A stretch of 34,112 bases of DNA from an uncultured Eubacteriales bacterium (GTDB lineage Bacteria; Bacillota; Clostridia; Oscillospirales; Acutalibacteraceae), in contig CAKSRC010000014.1 in the NCBI GenBank assembly GCA_934486915.1, forward strand, positions 1 to 34,112. The letters are read 5' to 3'. The notes beneath the pieces were generated by a model that saw nothing but the letters and a program-made list of their open reading frames with translations, was not told the origin of the DNA and ran no database searches. Position numbers and translations under genes: made by a program. Numbering within the stretch: position 1 is the first letter of the stretch; the number at the start of each line of letters is the position of its first letter. Of this stretch, positions 8,037-17,312 are shown piece by piece.

Positions 8037-9281
8037 TTACTGACAGGCAGATTCTTTATTATTTTCAACTGTGCTTTCATCAGTTTCATCGCTTATGTTC
8101 TTCTTTATAAACTTTTTATATATAGAATCAACTATTACAGCCAATGCATTATCTCCTGAAATGTTTGCGGCAGTTCCAAAGCTGTCTTGAGTTATATATA
8201 ATGCAATAAGTAGGCTTGCGATAGCCCCCTCGGAGCTTATGCCTACTATAGGCAAAAACGGTAGAGCAGCCATGATAGATCCACCCGGAGCCCCAGGTGC
8301 TGCGATCATAGCAATACCTAAAGCAAAAACTAAAGGCATCATTATATTAAAGCTAACGGGCATATTGAATATTAGTAAAACAGAGGTTACGCAGCATGTA
8401 ATAGTGATAATACTTCCGGCCATATGGATAGTTGCACATAATGGTACTACAAATTCTGATATTTCCTTGGATGTACCGTTTTTTTCAGAGCATTTTAGAT
8501 TTACGGGTATACATGCAGCAGAAGATTGAGTACCTATGGCCGTTACGTAACCGGGTATTTGGTTTTTGATAAGGGTTATTGGATTTTTCTTTCCGATTCC
8601 GCCTGCTAAGAAAAATAGTGAAGATATGTATATAACATGAAGAATGATTACAACTAAGAATACTTTCCATAAGACAGATATGATGGCGAAGACTTCCCCA
8701 CTGTATGTCATATTAGCAAATGTTCCTAAAATATATAGAGGCAAGAACGGGATGATAACCTTCTCTAGGACCTTTACTATAATTGTCGAAAATTCCGAGA
8801 AGACAAGGTATGAGGTATCACCTATTTTTTTACTTGACCTAAGTGTACTTATACCAAGCCCCATGATAAATGCAAATACTATAGCCGATGTAACGTCTAA
8901 GATAGGGGGGATATCTATGGTAAAGTATGGAGTAAGGCTTGTTTCATCAGGATTTCCTATTGTTGCAAGTAAAGATGAATCCATAAAACTTGGGAAAAGG
9001 TTAATTGCAACAAAGAATGCAATCGTTCCGGCAATTACTGTCGATAAATAAGCTAAAATCGTTGTAATGCCTAAAAGTTTTCCTGCACCTTTTGTTAGGT
9101 CGGCAATACCTACTGTTACAAATCCTATGATCATAAGCGGGACAATAAATTTTAAAAAGTTCCCAAACAGCTCTGAAAAGGTAATAAATATTTTTATCGC
9201 CGGCGCAGGTAAAAATGCGCCGATTAATATACCTAAACCTATAGCTGCAATTAATTTAGGTACTAAACCAATTTTTTTCAT
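8037..9281 (-). CDS. Dicarboxylate/amino-acid:cation symporter (DAACS/GltP family)
   Basis: A 414-residue secondary transporter with eight or so membrane helices. It has the family's re-entrant-loop motif (GTQSSAACIPVN, serine-rich HP1) and the NxxGD-type motif AANISGDNALAVIVDS near the C-terminus, which in characterised relatives (GltPh, SstT) forms the cation and substrate site. Substrate is not predictable: glutamate, aspartate, serine or a C4-dicarboxylate are all possible. I start at the ATG at 9281, which has CGGAGTG seven bases upstream; the longer reading from 9299 places that ribosome site inside the gene. The C-terminal tail is short and acidic. Confidence 0.9.
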   Translation of the reverse strand: MKKIGLVPKLIAAIGLGILIGAFLPAPAIKIFITFSELFGNFLKFIVPLMIIGFVTVGIADLTKGAGKLLGITTILAYLSTVIAGTIAFFVAINLFPSFMDSSLLATIGNPDETSLTPYFTIDIPPILDVTSAIVFAFIMGLGISTLRSSKKIGDTSYLVFSEFSTIIVKVLEKVIIPFLPLYILGTFANMTYSGEVFAIISVLWKVFLVVIILHVIYISSLFFLAGGIGKKNPITLIKNQIPGYVTAIGTQSSAACIPVNLKCSEKNGTSKEISEFVVPLCATIHMAGSIITITCCVTSVLLIFNMPVSFNIMMPLVFALGIAMIAAPGAPGGSIMAALPFLPIVGISSEGAIASLLIALYITQDSFGTAANISGDNALAVIVDSIYKKFIKKNISDETDESTVENNKESACQ

Positions 9282-9342
9282 AATTTCACTCCGTGTCATA
9301 TTTGGTTAATTATTTAATAATATTTTAAAATAAGATAGATTG

Positions 9343-9372
9343 ATTTTATCACACTAAAAGATTTAAAGTCAA
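9343..9372 (-). promoter_or_regulatory. Predicted sigma-A promoter for the symporter gene
   Basis: Reading leftward, TTGACT (9372-9367) is followed after 18 bases by TAAAAT (9348-9343), preceded by an extended -10 TGn element. Confidence 0.55.
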
Positions 9373-9410
9373 TAAAAATGATTATTTTAAAAATTGCTGT
9401 TATGTGGTAT

Positions 9411-10646
9411 CTAAGCATCAAGCTGCAAGTCTTTTAAAGGGCCTACAACTGATAATGAATGGTTATCTATATCTATAATTTGATTTGCTATGTTATATAC
9501 GTCTTGAATTGTGACGGAATTTACATAGTTTATTATATCGTCTTCTCTTCTAATCTTGTTTTTAAGCAATTCATTTCTACCCATAAATCCTGCCCTTGAC
9601 GCGTTTGATTCCAATCCCATTAGAAGACCTGACTTAAGCTGTTCTTTAGCGCGTTTAAATTCAAGTTCTGTTACTCCGTTTTTTAGGTTAGATAATATGG
9701 AGATAATTTCTTGATAAGCCTTTTGAGCGCAGGATGGATTTACTGCAGTTTGTACTTCAAAAAGTCCTGTATCTTTATATGAGGTGGCCGAGGAGTAGAC
9801 AGAATATGCAAGGCCAAGGTCTTCTCTTATTCTTTGGAATAATCTTGATGAACTGCTTGCTCCTGCAATAATGTTTAAGACACTAAGAGCATACCTTTTT
9901 TCATCAAAACTGTTTATACCTTTGAAAGCGATGTTTATATGAACTTGTTCGCAATCATCAAATATTATGCTTTTGGATTTATTATATATAATGGGGGATA
10001 GTTGTGTGCTATTAGAAGAGGGTTTGAAATCGCAAAAGTATTTATTCGCAATATCGATAAATTTATCCTTATCGAATTTGCCGCATATAGCTATGACGAT
10101 TTTATCAGCTGAGTAATTTTCCTTCATGTAAGACGATATAGATTCATAATTTATATTTTTAAGTGTCTCTTCTTTTCCTAATATAGGCATAGCTAGGGAG
10201 GAACCGTTGAAAACGGATTTATACATATTTTCAACTACTCTATCGTCCGGCATATCTGCACTCATATTTATTTCTTCTAATACAACTTTTTTCTCAGTTT
10301 CGATGTCATTAGAATCCATTTTAGCTTTTGAGACCATATCACAAAGGATATCAAAACCTTCAGGGACATGATAATCGAGGGTTTTGGCATAGAAGCATGT
10401 ATAATCTTTAGCAGTAAAAGCGTTTAATTGACCGCCTATATAGTCCATTTGCTCAGCGATTTCTCGTGCATTTCTTTTTTCACTTCCCTTGAAGACCATG
10501 TGCTCAATAAAGTGAGAAATGCCATTATTTTGTTCATTTTCATATATTGAGCCGCTCTTAACCCAAATTCCAAAACAAGCGGTCTTAGATGTTTCTTGTT
10601 CTTCAAGTAGTATTCTAATGCCGTTTTTAAGTGTTATTTTTTCCAT
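9411..10646 (-). CDS. M16 family zinc peptidase (processing-peptidase/YmxG-like)
   Basis: A 411-residue metallopeptidase of the pitrilysin/M16 family. The inverted zinc motif HFIEH is at residues 45-49, and the distal zinc ligand region EEINM is about 75 residues later (124-128). The C-terminal inactive-type M16 half includes a GLAYSVYSS-like element. In many Firmicutes a homologue (YmxG/MlpA) lies close to pnp and rpsO, as here. The start is ATG 10646 with GGAGAG just upstream, 22 bases after the stop of the MATE gene; a longer start at 10679 would overlap that gene and has no ribosome site. It probably forms an operon with the MATE gene. Confidence 0.92.
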   Translation of the reverse strand: MEKITLKNGIRILLEEQETSKTACFGIWVKSGSIYENEQNNGISHFIEHMVFKGSEKRNAREIAEQMDYIGGQLNAFTAKDYTCFYAKTLDYHVPEGFDILCDMVSKAKMDSNDIETEKKVVLEEINMSADMPDDRVVENMYKSVFNGSSLAMPILGKEETLKNINYESISSYMKENYSADKIVIAICGKFDKDKFIDIANKYFCDFKPSSNSTQLSPIIYNKSKSIIFDDCEQVHINIAFKGINSFDEKRYALSVLNIIAGASSSSRLFQRIREDLGLAYSVYSSATSYKDTGLFEVQTAVNPSCAQKAYQEIISILSNLKNGVTELEFKRAKEQLKSGLLMGLESNASRAGFMGRNELLKNKIRREDDIINYVNSVTIQDVYNIANQIIDIDNHSLSVVGPLKDLQLDA

Positions 10647-10668
10647 TTTATCTCTCCATTTTATATAT

Positions 10669-12021
10669 TTATACTTCAAGATTTTTTATCCAATTTCCCT
10701 TATTGACTTTGAAAAACCCAATTATAGCATTTACAAACTGATTAAGTCGTAAGCATATATATACTATAAATGCAGGAAGGTGTAAAACAAATGCTGCGAC
10801 AATGGATATTGGCAATGCTACAAACCACATTGAAATTAAATCCATAAAAAGTCCAAATTTAGCTGATCCTGCTCCTCTTAGTATTCCTACTATAATTCCT
10901 GTCTCATAGGATGTAACTGCAGTAAATGACGCTATTACTATTATAAATTGAGATGCAAGAGTCTTTGTTTCTTGTGATATAGCATAAAAACCTAATATAA
11001 AGTCTTTGCTTACGATTAATAGTATTCCTGCGATAATACCTATAATGATATATAGGACTTGCATGGTTTTTGCATATTGTTTGGCGGATTCTATTTTATT
11101 TTCTCCAATTGTCTTTCCTATGATAACTGCCGAAGCATTTGCAGCTCCAAAACATAATACCGTCAAGATTTGAAATAGCACAATTGCTATTGAATTTGCA
11201 GCTATGACACTTGCTCCCATATGGCCCAAAACAGCCGCTTGTACTGTAATAGCAATTCCCCAAAGGGCATCAGACGATGCGATAGGTAGGGCCACTCTTA
11301 TAAAGTTCATGAAGAACTCCTTATTGAATTTCAAAAGATCTCTAAATTTGATTAGAAGTTTTTTATCAATAAATTTAATATAAAAGATTACAACAATACA
11401 TTCTATAATTCTAGCTGAGAGTGTAGCTACTGCAGCGCCTCTTATTCCAAATTCTGGTGATCCAAATTTACCGTATATCAAGATGTAATTTAAAGAGACG
11501 TTTACACAAAAGGCAATTGCAGAAGCAATAAACCCAATTTTTACAGTTTCTACACTTCTAAGTGAGGAAACTAATATATTTGAAATAGCAAAGAAAATAT
11601 ATGAAAAGCATATGATTTTAAGGTATTTGCAGCATTCATCTATAATTTGGGTTTCATTGGTAAGTATTGATAATATGCTTTTGGGGAATAAAAGGACTAA
11701 AATAAGCAAGAGAAAAGATACTGCAATACCAAGGATTAGGCCTACTCCCAAGGTTTTCTTAATTACCCCAACTTCTTTTCTTCCCCAATATCTTGAGGAA
11801 ATTACCATTACTCCTGAACCTATTCCAATTACTAACATTTGGAGTATAAACTGTATTTGATTAGCTAAGGCAACTGCCGCCAAGGAAATCTCGTTATATG
11901 TTCCAAGCATGACATTATCAGCCATATTGACGCTATATACTATGATATTTTGAAGAGCAATCGATAGCGATATAGCAAAAAAGGTTTTGTAAAAAGATTT
12001 TTCCCTAACAAATATCTTCAA
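10669..12021 (-). CDS. MATE family multidrug/efflux transporter
   Basis: A 450-residue membrane protein with about twelve hydrophobic helices arranged as two homologous MatE halves (about 15-175 and 240-400). The signatures include NMADNVMLGTYNE near the N-terminus and IRGAAVATLSARIIE in the first half. MATE proteins expel cationic drugs or metabolites using a sodium or proton gradient; the substrate here is unknown. The start is TTG at 12021, with AAGGA eight bases upstream. It is the first gene of a probable MATE-M16 pair and lies directly downstream of the pnp terminator. Confidence 0.92.
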   Translation of the reverse strand: MKIFVREKSFYKTFFAISLSIALQNIIVYSVNMADNVMLGTYNEISLAAVALANQIQFILQMLVIGIGSGVMVISSRYWGRKEVGVIKKTLGVGLILGIAVSFLLLILVLLFPKSILSILTNETQIIDECCKYLKIICFSYIFFAISNILVSSLRSVETVKIGFIASAIAFCVNVSLNYILIYGKFGSPEFGIRGAAVATLSARIIECIVVIFYIKFIDKKLLIKFRDLLKFNKEFFMNFIRVALPIASSDALWGIAITVQAAVLGHMGASVIAANSIAIVLFQILTVLCFGAANASAVIIGKTIGENKIESAKQYAKTMQVLYIIIGIIAGILLIVSKDFILGFYAISQETKTLASQFIIVIASFTAVTSYETGIIVGILRGAGSAKFGLFMDLISMWFVALPISIVAAFVLHLPAFIVYICLRLNQFVNAIIGFFKVNKGNWIKNLEV

Positions 12022-12089
12022 GAATATTTTCCTTTCTGTTTTGATTTAATACGTTAAAATTTATTTTTGATTTAGAAACCATTTTGAAT

Positions 12090-12118
12090 ATAAGCCTCCG
12101 GCTCGACCGGAGGCTTAT
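12090..12118 (-). terminator. Terminator-like hairpin after pnp
   Basis: ATAAGCCTCCGG (12090-12101) pairs perfectly with CCGGAGGCTTAT (12107-12118) around a five-base loop. It lies just past the pnp stop codon. On the pnp transcript the following sequence is only moderately U-rich, so termination may be partial and the hairpin may also protect the 3' end. Confidence 0.75.
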
Positions 12119-12125
12119 GTTTTAT

Positions 12126-14306
12126 TTAATGGGTTGATTTTTCGTGGTTATTGTATCTTGGATTTCTTGGCCTTTTATGAAAGTCCGGTTTATTGTCTTC
12201 GAGTTTTATACCGCTGATTTCAGCCATTGCATCTCTTCTTGAAAGGTTAATTCTTCCTTTGTCGTCTATTTCAATTACTTTGACGAAGATTTCATCATCG
12301 ACATTTACAACATCAGTGACTTTTTCGACACGCTTAACATCAAGCTTAGATATGTGGCATAATCCTTCCTTACCGGGGGCAATTTCAACAAATGCGCCAA
12401 AGTCCATAATTCTCGTAACTTTACCTTTATAGATGCTTCCTACTTCAGGGTCATTAACTATAGTATTTATAATTGTTAATGCACGTTTACAATTTTCATT
12501 GTCAACTCCTGATATAAATACTTGTCCATCTTCTTCGATGTCGACCTTAACGTCACATTCTGCACATATCTTTTGAATGACTTTTCCGCCTGAACCTATG
12601 ACTTCACGTATCTTATCGACAGGGATGGAAATGGTAATCATTTTTGGTGCATACTTAGAAAGCTCTGCTCTTGGCTTATCTATAACTTTTAACATTATAT
12701 CATCTAAAATATAGTCTCTTGCCTTGTGAGTTTTTTCTAAGGCTTCCTTTATAATTTCAGGAGTTAGGCCGTCAATTTTAAGGTCCATTTGGATTGCAGT
12801 GATTCCCTTATGGGTGCCGGCAACTTTGAAGTCCATATCCCCAAAGAAGTCTTCAAGACCTTGGATATCTACCATGGTTAAGAATCTGTCGCCCTCGGTT
12901 ACAAGACCACATGATATACCTGCAACGGGAGCCTTTATCGGCACACCTGCATCCATAAGTGCTAAGGTTGACCCGCAGACTGATGCTTGGGATGTTGAAC
13001 CGTTAGAGCTTATTACTTCAGAAACCAATCTTAAAGCATAGGGAAATTCATCAACGGAAGGTATAACCGGTAGAAGGGCTCTTTCTGCAAGTGCACCATG
13101 TCCTATTTCACGTCTACCGGGACCTCTGCTTGGCCTTGTTTCGCCGACGGAATAAGATGGGAAATTATAGTGGTGCATATAGCGCTTGCATTCTTCGTTA
13201 TCGATACCGTCTAGGAGCTGTTGATCCTTTATAGGTCCTAAAGTAGCTATAGTCAAAACTTGAGTTTGACCTCTTGTAAACATTCCTGAACCGTGTACCC
13301 TTGGAAGTAGAGATACTTCAGCAGCAAGCGGTCTTATTTCATCCATCTTTCTTCCGTCCACACGTTTTTGTTCGTCAAGTAACCAGCGTCTTACAATGTA
13401 CTTTTGAGTTTTGTACATGCAGGCATCGATTAAGTCCTCCATATCGGGATATATTTCATCGAAATGTTCATGGACTTTATTGTAGACAGGTTTTAATCTT
13501 TCGTCTCTTACCTTTTTATCGTCAGTGTCTAATGCTGCTTTTACGTCTTCTTCTGCAAAAGCCTTTACAGCTTCAAACATTTCATTATCAGGCTCGTGAG
13601 TTTCATAGCTGAATTTTTCTTTTCCTATTTCTTTTTGAATGCCCTTTATAAATGCAATAATTGCTTGGTTTGCCTTGTGGCCTTCAAGTATACCGTTTAG
13701 CATGACTTCGTCGGATACTTCCTTAGCGCCTGCTTCAATCATTGCAATTTTTTTATCAGTTGATGCGACAGTAACTGCCATTTGAGAGATTTCTCTTTGA
13801 GCTTCGGTTGGGTTTATGATAAACTCGCCGTCGATGTAGCCGACACTTACGCCGGATATAGGTCCGTTCCAAGGAATATCGGATATACTGATTGCAATTG
13901 ATGTACCTATCATAGCTGCAATTTCAGGTGAGCAATCCGGTTCAACAGACATAACGGTACAAACTACCGAGACATCATTTCTCATATCTTTTGGGAAAAG
14001 AGGTCTGATTGGTCTGTCGATTACTCTTGAAGTGAGTATTGCTTTGTCGCTTGGTTTTCCTTCTCTTTTTAAGAATGACCCTGGGATTTTACCTACTGCG
14101 TATAGTTTTTCTTCAAAGTCTACTGACAAAGGGAAAAAGTCTATACCGTCTCTGGGTTTTTCGGATGCTGTTACAGCCACGTGTACGCAGGTATCACCAT
14201 ATCTTACCAAGCAAGAACCGTTTGCAAGCTGAGCCATTTTTCCGGTTTCTATTACAAGGGGTCTCCCTGCCAAAGTCGTTTTAAATACTTTAAAATTTTC
14301 AAACAT
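12126..14306 (-). CDS. pnp: Polyribonucleotide nucleotidyltransferase (PNPase)
   Basis: PNPase is the phosphorolytic 3'-5' exoribonuclease of mRNA turnover, a trimer. The 726-residue protein has two RNase PH cores (about 10-225 and 320-545) joined by a helical domain, then a KH domain with GSGG (571-574) and an S1 domain (about 622-692, GKVTRIMDFGAFVEI). A short basic, His/Asn-rich tail follows. AGGAGG (14320-14315) precedes the ATG by eight bases. It is preceded by rpsO on the same strand. No strong promoter is visible between the two, so pnp is likely transcribed by read-through from rpsO. Its leader holds a long hairpin that could control translation (see 14315-14413). Confidence 0.98.
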   Translation of the reverse strand: MFENFKVFKTTLAGRPLVIETGKMAQLANGSCLVRYGDTCVHVAVTASEKPRDGIDFFPLSVDFEEKLYAVGKIPGSFLKREGKPSDKAILTSRVIDRPIRPLFPKDMRNDVSVVCTVMSVEPDCSPEIAAMIGTSIAISISDIPWNGPISGVSVGYIDGEFIINPTEAQREISQMAVTVASTDKKIAMIEAGAKEVSDEVMLNGILEGHKANQAIIAFIKGIQKEIGKEKFSYETHEPDNEMFEAVKAFAEEDVKAALDTDDKKVRDERLKPVYNKVHEHFDEIYPDMEDLIDACMYKTQKYIVRRWLLDEQKRVDGRKMDEIRPLAAEVSLLPRVHGSGMFTRGQTQVLTIATLGPIKDQQLLDGIDNEECKRYMHHYNFPSYSVGETRPSRGPGRREIGHGALAERALLPVIPSVDEFPYALRLVSEVISSNGSTSQASVCGSTLALMDAGVPIKAPVAGISCGLVTEGDRFLTMVDIQGLEDFFGDMDFKVAGTHKGITAIQMDLKIDGLTPEIIKEALEKTHKARDYILDDIMLKVIDKPRAELSKYAPKMITISIPVDKIREVIGSGGKVIQKICAECDVKVDIEEDGQVFISGVDNENCKRALTIINTIVNDPEVGSIYKGKVTRIMDFGAFVEIAPGKEGLCHISKLDVKRVEKVTDVVNVDDEIFVKVIEIDDKGRINLSRRDAMAEISGIKLEDNKPDFHKRPRNPRYNNHEKSTH

Positions 14307-14314
14307 AATTTGTT

Positions 14315-14413
14315 CCTCCTGTTTAGTAAAGAGGAGTTTAGTTTAGCAATAAAACCATCGTTTTGAAAAAAAGCGATCGTTTAACTGCTAATACCAAAAA
14401 CAGACCTCTTTAC
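14315..14413 (-). promoter_or_regulatory. Structured pnp leader, possible autoregulatory RNA switch
   Basis: In the pnp transcript, GTAAAGAGG (14413-14405) pairs perfectly with CCTCTTTAC (14334-14326). Inside this, TTAGCA/TGCTAA (14391-14386 with 14348-14343) and a further imperfect AAAC/ATCG stretch extend the stem. The stem ends five bases before the ribosome binding site. The downstream arm also contains CTCCT (14336-14332), which is complementary to AGGAG of that site (14320-14316). The two pairings exclude each other. Confidence 0.55.
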
Positions 14414-14439
14414 ATTATTTAATTTATTGAAAATGACAT

Positions 14440-14470
14440 TATAGGCAGGCAGCTGAGCTGCCCGCCTATA
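14440..14470 (-). terminator. Hairpin after rpsO (terminator or processing site)
   Basis: TATAGGC (14440-14446) and GCCTATA (14464-14470) enclose an almost complete GGCAG/CTGCC extension, giving a 13-base-pair stem with one G-U pair. It begins 13 bases after the rpsO stop. There is no good U-tract on the rpsO transcript, so partial termination with read-through into pnp is likely. Confidence 0.7.
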
Positions 14471-14482
14471 TTAATAAAATAA

Positions 14483-14746
14483 TTACTTACGAATACCAAG
14501 CCTTGCGATAATAGAACGGTATCTTTCGATATCGGTTTTGGTTAGATAATTAAGTAAGCTTCTTCTTTGACCTACCATTTTTAGAAGTCCACGACGGGAG
14601 TGATGGTCTTTTTTGTGGATTCTTAGGTGATCTGTAAGATCATTAATTCTCTTAGTTAAAAGAGCGATTTGAACTTCCGGTGAACCTGTGTCACCCTCAT
14701 GTTTAGCATATTCTTTGATGATAGCGTCTTTTTCTGCTTTAAGCAT
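14483..14746 (-). CDS. rpsO: 30S ribosomal protein S15
   Basis: S15 binds the central domain of 16S rRNA early in small-subunit assembly. The 87-residue length is typical. Conserved stretches include TGSPEVQIALLTKRI (about 20-34), HLRIHKKDHHSRRGLL (about 40-55) and LLNYL. AAGGTGG precedes the ATG. The gene has its own strong promoter and a folded leader, and is followed by pnp, a very conserved bacterial order. Confidence 0.98.
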   Translation of the reverse strand: MLKAEKDAIIKEYAKHEGDTGSPEVQIALLTKRINDLTDHLRIHKKDHHSRRGLLKMVGQRRSLLNYLTKTDIERYRSIIARLGIRK

Positions 14747-14787
14747 TTCTTTTCCACCTTTTAAATAAATTATTTACCCTATATTAA

Positions 14788-14870
14788 GGAATGACAATCA
14801 CAGTTATAGGCAGGTGAAAAACCCACTAAAAAGGATTTACCCATATAACCGAGAAAGGGGCAAACATTCC
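14788..14870 (-). promoter_or_regulatory. Structured rpsO leader, candidate S15 autoregulatory RNA
   Basis: The predicted transcript begins near 14871. Its first bases GGAATG (14870-14865) pair with CATTCC (14793-14788). Nested inside, GTTATA (14849-14844) pairs with TATAAC (14808-14803), and a small GTG/CAC hairpin (14826-14814) closes the centre. A branched leader of this sort fits ribosomal-protein feedback, but S15 binding is not shown. Confidence 0.5.
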
Positions 14871-14877
14871 ATCAAAT

Positions 14878-14906
14878 ATTATACCATATAAAGTATAGTT
14901 TGTAAA
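14878..14906 (-). promoter_or_regulatory. rpsO: Strong sigma-A promoter for rpsO
   Basis: Reading leftward, TTTACA (14906-14901), a 17-base spacer and a consensus TATAAT (14883-14878). The predicted start is near 14871, immediately before the leader hairpin. Confidence 0.8.
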
Positions 14907-14922
14907 CCTAAAGTTTTAATAA

Positions 14923-17259
14923 TTAATATTCCTTTAATTTTGCCACTAATACAGTAATATCATCGTCATAGCCGTCTTTTCTTCGACTTATAGCCTCATC
15001 TATTAAGTAATTTGCAAGAGCGTCTGTATCATTACTGTCCCAATTTTGGAATTCTTTTTCTATCCAGCGGTCACCAGTAGCTAAAGCTCCGTCCGAAACC
15101 ATTAAAATCATATCATCTTCTTCTAATTTTATTGATTTTTTTGAAAATTCAACATTTGTAAGTATTCCTATTGGTAATGACGGGGCCTCGATGCATATAA
15201 CTGAACCGTTTCTTTTTACAAATGTTATAGGTGCTCCTGCCTTCATAAATTGAACCTCACCTGTAAATAAATCTATGCAGGAAATATCAATAGTGGAAAG
15301 AGATTCTTCTCCTGACTTTACTATCATCGCAGAGTTAACTATTTTTAATGCGGAATCAAAGCTTAATCCGGCCTTTATAAGTTTTGAGAGTATTCCTGTT
15401 GTCATGGCTCCGTCTACAGCAGCTCTTCCGCCTGTTCCCATGCCATCACTTATTATTGCTACAAGCCTTCCCATTCCATCGTTAAAATAACAGTAGTTAT
15501 CACCGCATAATTTACCGTTTTTATATATGTGTTGCGATGCGCAAACATCAACATAGTAATTAGGACGTTGGCTAAGCTGTATTTTGCACCTTTGTGGGGT
15601 ATAGCTTATACACGGTACATCTAACTTTCTCCTACAAACTCTGGATAGGGAATCGGAAAGCTCAAGTTTTTTGATTTTTCGTTGATCCAAGTTAACTAAA
15701 TCGATTTCTATTGACATTCTGTCAAACTTGTTTATTCGGCAGCTTACGTCCACAGGGAGCATTTCAGAATTTTTTAAGAACGACATTATTTGTTCTGCGG
15801 TTTTATTATCAAAGACTTCATATTCTGAAAATTCATTTGCTATATCCTTTAAAAGTTCGCCTACTCCTGAAAATTGTTCACCTATTACGCTTCGTATTTC
15901 GTCCATTCTTCTGCTTGCGGCTTCTTTAATAAGGTATTCATCGTAGTTTCTGTTAACAGATCTTATCATTTCGGGAAATTTGCAGCATCGTTCACTAAAT
16001 TTTTGAGATAAGTCGTTTTCATCAATTTTTCCGTTTATGATTAAAGGGGATTTCATTTCTTCAAATGTTTTTCGAGTTTGATCATATTCTTTTTCCCAAC
16101 AAAAGACCTTTAATCCGCATCTATGGCAGTTTTCATCAACAGCCCTTGTAAATACCCATTTAAAGTCATCAGTGCTTATTTTAACAAGTTTTTCAGACAC
16201 TGATTCCACTGAATCTGATACAGCCCCAAGGGCCCTTGATACATGGTTAATGCGCATTATAATAGAATTTCTAAGCAAATCTAACTTTGTATTTTCTTGT
16301 GGCCTTTCAAATATACCGGAAAATTTATCAAGGGCTTTTTGGGGTATCAGCATGAATATGATTGTCGATGCCATTACTTCATATAGTCCCGTAATAACTA
16401 AAGTTAAATCGCCAGATTCTAAGGATACTATGGCATTAGAAAGAATAAAAGCAGAAGCTATGCCTATTTTTCCTATAGGCGAGAATAATCCCGCCATCAT
16501 TCCTGAAAAGGCATATACTCCCGAAAGATAAAGAAAATTAGTTGAAGAAATACTGAATACTACTCCGGATGCTATTCCCGAGACGCTTCCACCGGCAACC
16601 CCTGCGTATTTAGAGCAAATTAATATAATAAGTACTGCGATAATTCTGCCTATCGATACGCCGGCGATGCTAATAGGAGCCAAGGAGAGAATCATTATAA
16701 ATACAGCCATGGATACACACGCAAATTCTTGTTGATCCATGGTGCTTATTCCAAGCTTTGTATTTGTAAGAGATATACTTTTGCTAAAAAAGTATGCGCC
16801 GCTCGCAGAAAGCATTGATTCGGTTATTACTGTAATTACCGATGCGGAGTCTATACCCTGAATAATAATCATTGCAAACCCGGTAGCTATGGTGGGAATA
16901 AATGCAATAAGAGGAGCGTATAGAGGGTGAGATATTAATTTTTTTAGGTCGTTTAATGTCCAGCGTATTGCGACAATTGCCAAGGCAGTTGCTATATATC
17001 TAAGACTGCCTGCAATTGAAGATGGGATTGTATATCCCAATATCGAACCTGCAAGTGTAAACCATGTGTTAGGGTAGGGTGCAGCTGCCAAAAGTGCTGC
17101 CCCAAACGGGGAGTAATTCCCCAAGACAACGGATCTGGATACTAAAACACCCATAATAAAGTATGTAACTTGAATTATTATAGATTTCATAAATTTATTT
17201 GAAAACAAATTTATGAGTATTGATCCTTCCCGCGCTTTGTTGACTTTAGTGTTGTTCAA
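14923..17259 (-). CDS. spoIIE: Stage II sporulation protein E, membrane serine phosphatase
   Basis: SpoIIE dephosphorylates the anti-anti-sigma factor SpoIIAA, which releases sigma-F in the forespore; it also acts at the polar septum. The protein has a long N-terminal region of about ten membrane helices (to about residue 310), a cytoplasmic middle segment with a Cys-rich CHRCGLKVFCW element, and a C-terminal PP2C-type domain (about 570-778). The metal-binding motifs are ISDGMGTG (about 603-610), SDGAL (about 722-726) and DDDITV (about 765-770). I start at TTG 17259, with GGTGG 10 bases upstream. An ATG at 17301 is in frame but lies about five bases from the predicted transcription start and has no ribosome site. 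It is a strong indicator of a sporulating lineage. Confidence 0.94.
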   Translation of the reverse strand: MNNTKVNKAREGSILINLFSNKFMKSIIIQVTYFIMGVLVSRSVVLGNYSPFGAALLAAAPYPNTWFTLAGSILGYTIPSSIAGSLRYIATALAIVAIRWTLNDLKKLISHPLYAPLIAFIPTIATGFAMIIIQGIDSASVITVITESMLSASGAYFFSKSISLTNTKLGISTMDQQEFACVSMAVFIMILSLAPISIAGVSIGRIIAVLIILICSKYAGVAGGSVSGIASGVVFSISSTNFLYLSGVYAFSGMMAGLFSPIGKIGIASAFILSNAIVSLESGDLTLVITGLYEVMASTIIFMLIPQKALDKFSGIFERPQENTKLDLLRNSIIMRINHVSRALGAVSDSVESVSEKLVKISTDDFKWVFTRAVDENCHRCGLKVFCWEKEYDQTRKTFEEMKSPLIINGKIDENDLSQKFSERCCKFPEMIRSVNRNYDEYLIKEAASRRMDEIRSVIGEQFSGVGELLKDIANEFSEYEVFDNKTAEQIMSFLKNSEMLPVDVSCRINKFDRMSIEIDLVNLDQRKIKKLELSDSLSRVCRRKLDVPCISYTPQRCKIQLSQRPNYYVDVCASQHIYKNGKLCGDNYCYFNDGMGRLVAIISDGMGTGGRAAVDGAMTTGILSKLIKAGLSFDSALKIVNSAMIVKSGEESLSTIDISCIDLFTGEVQFMKAGAPITFVKRNGSVICIEAPSLPIGILTNVEFSKKSIKLEEDDMILMVSDGALATGDRWIEKEFQNWDSNDTDALANYLIDEAISRRKDGYDDDITVLVAKLKEY

Positions 17260-17312
17260 AATAAATGCACCACCATTATAAATTATTAGCTTGTACTGCA
17301 TACATCAAAGTA

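Noticed and set aside
13301..13612. 103-residue frame opposite pnp
   Set aside because: Antisense shadow of PNPase coding sequence, without supporting start signals.
16172..16531. 119-residue frame opposite spoIIE
   Set aside because: Antisense to the spoIIE membrane and linker region, hydrophobic periodicity mirrored from it; no ribosome site.
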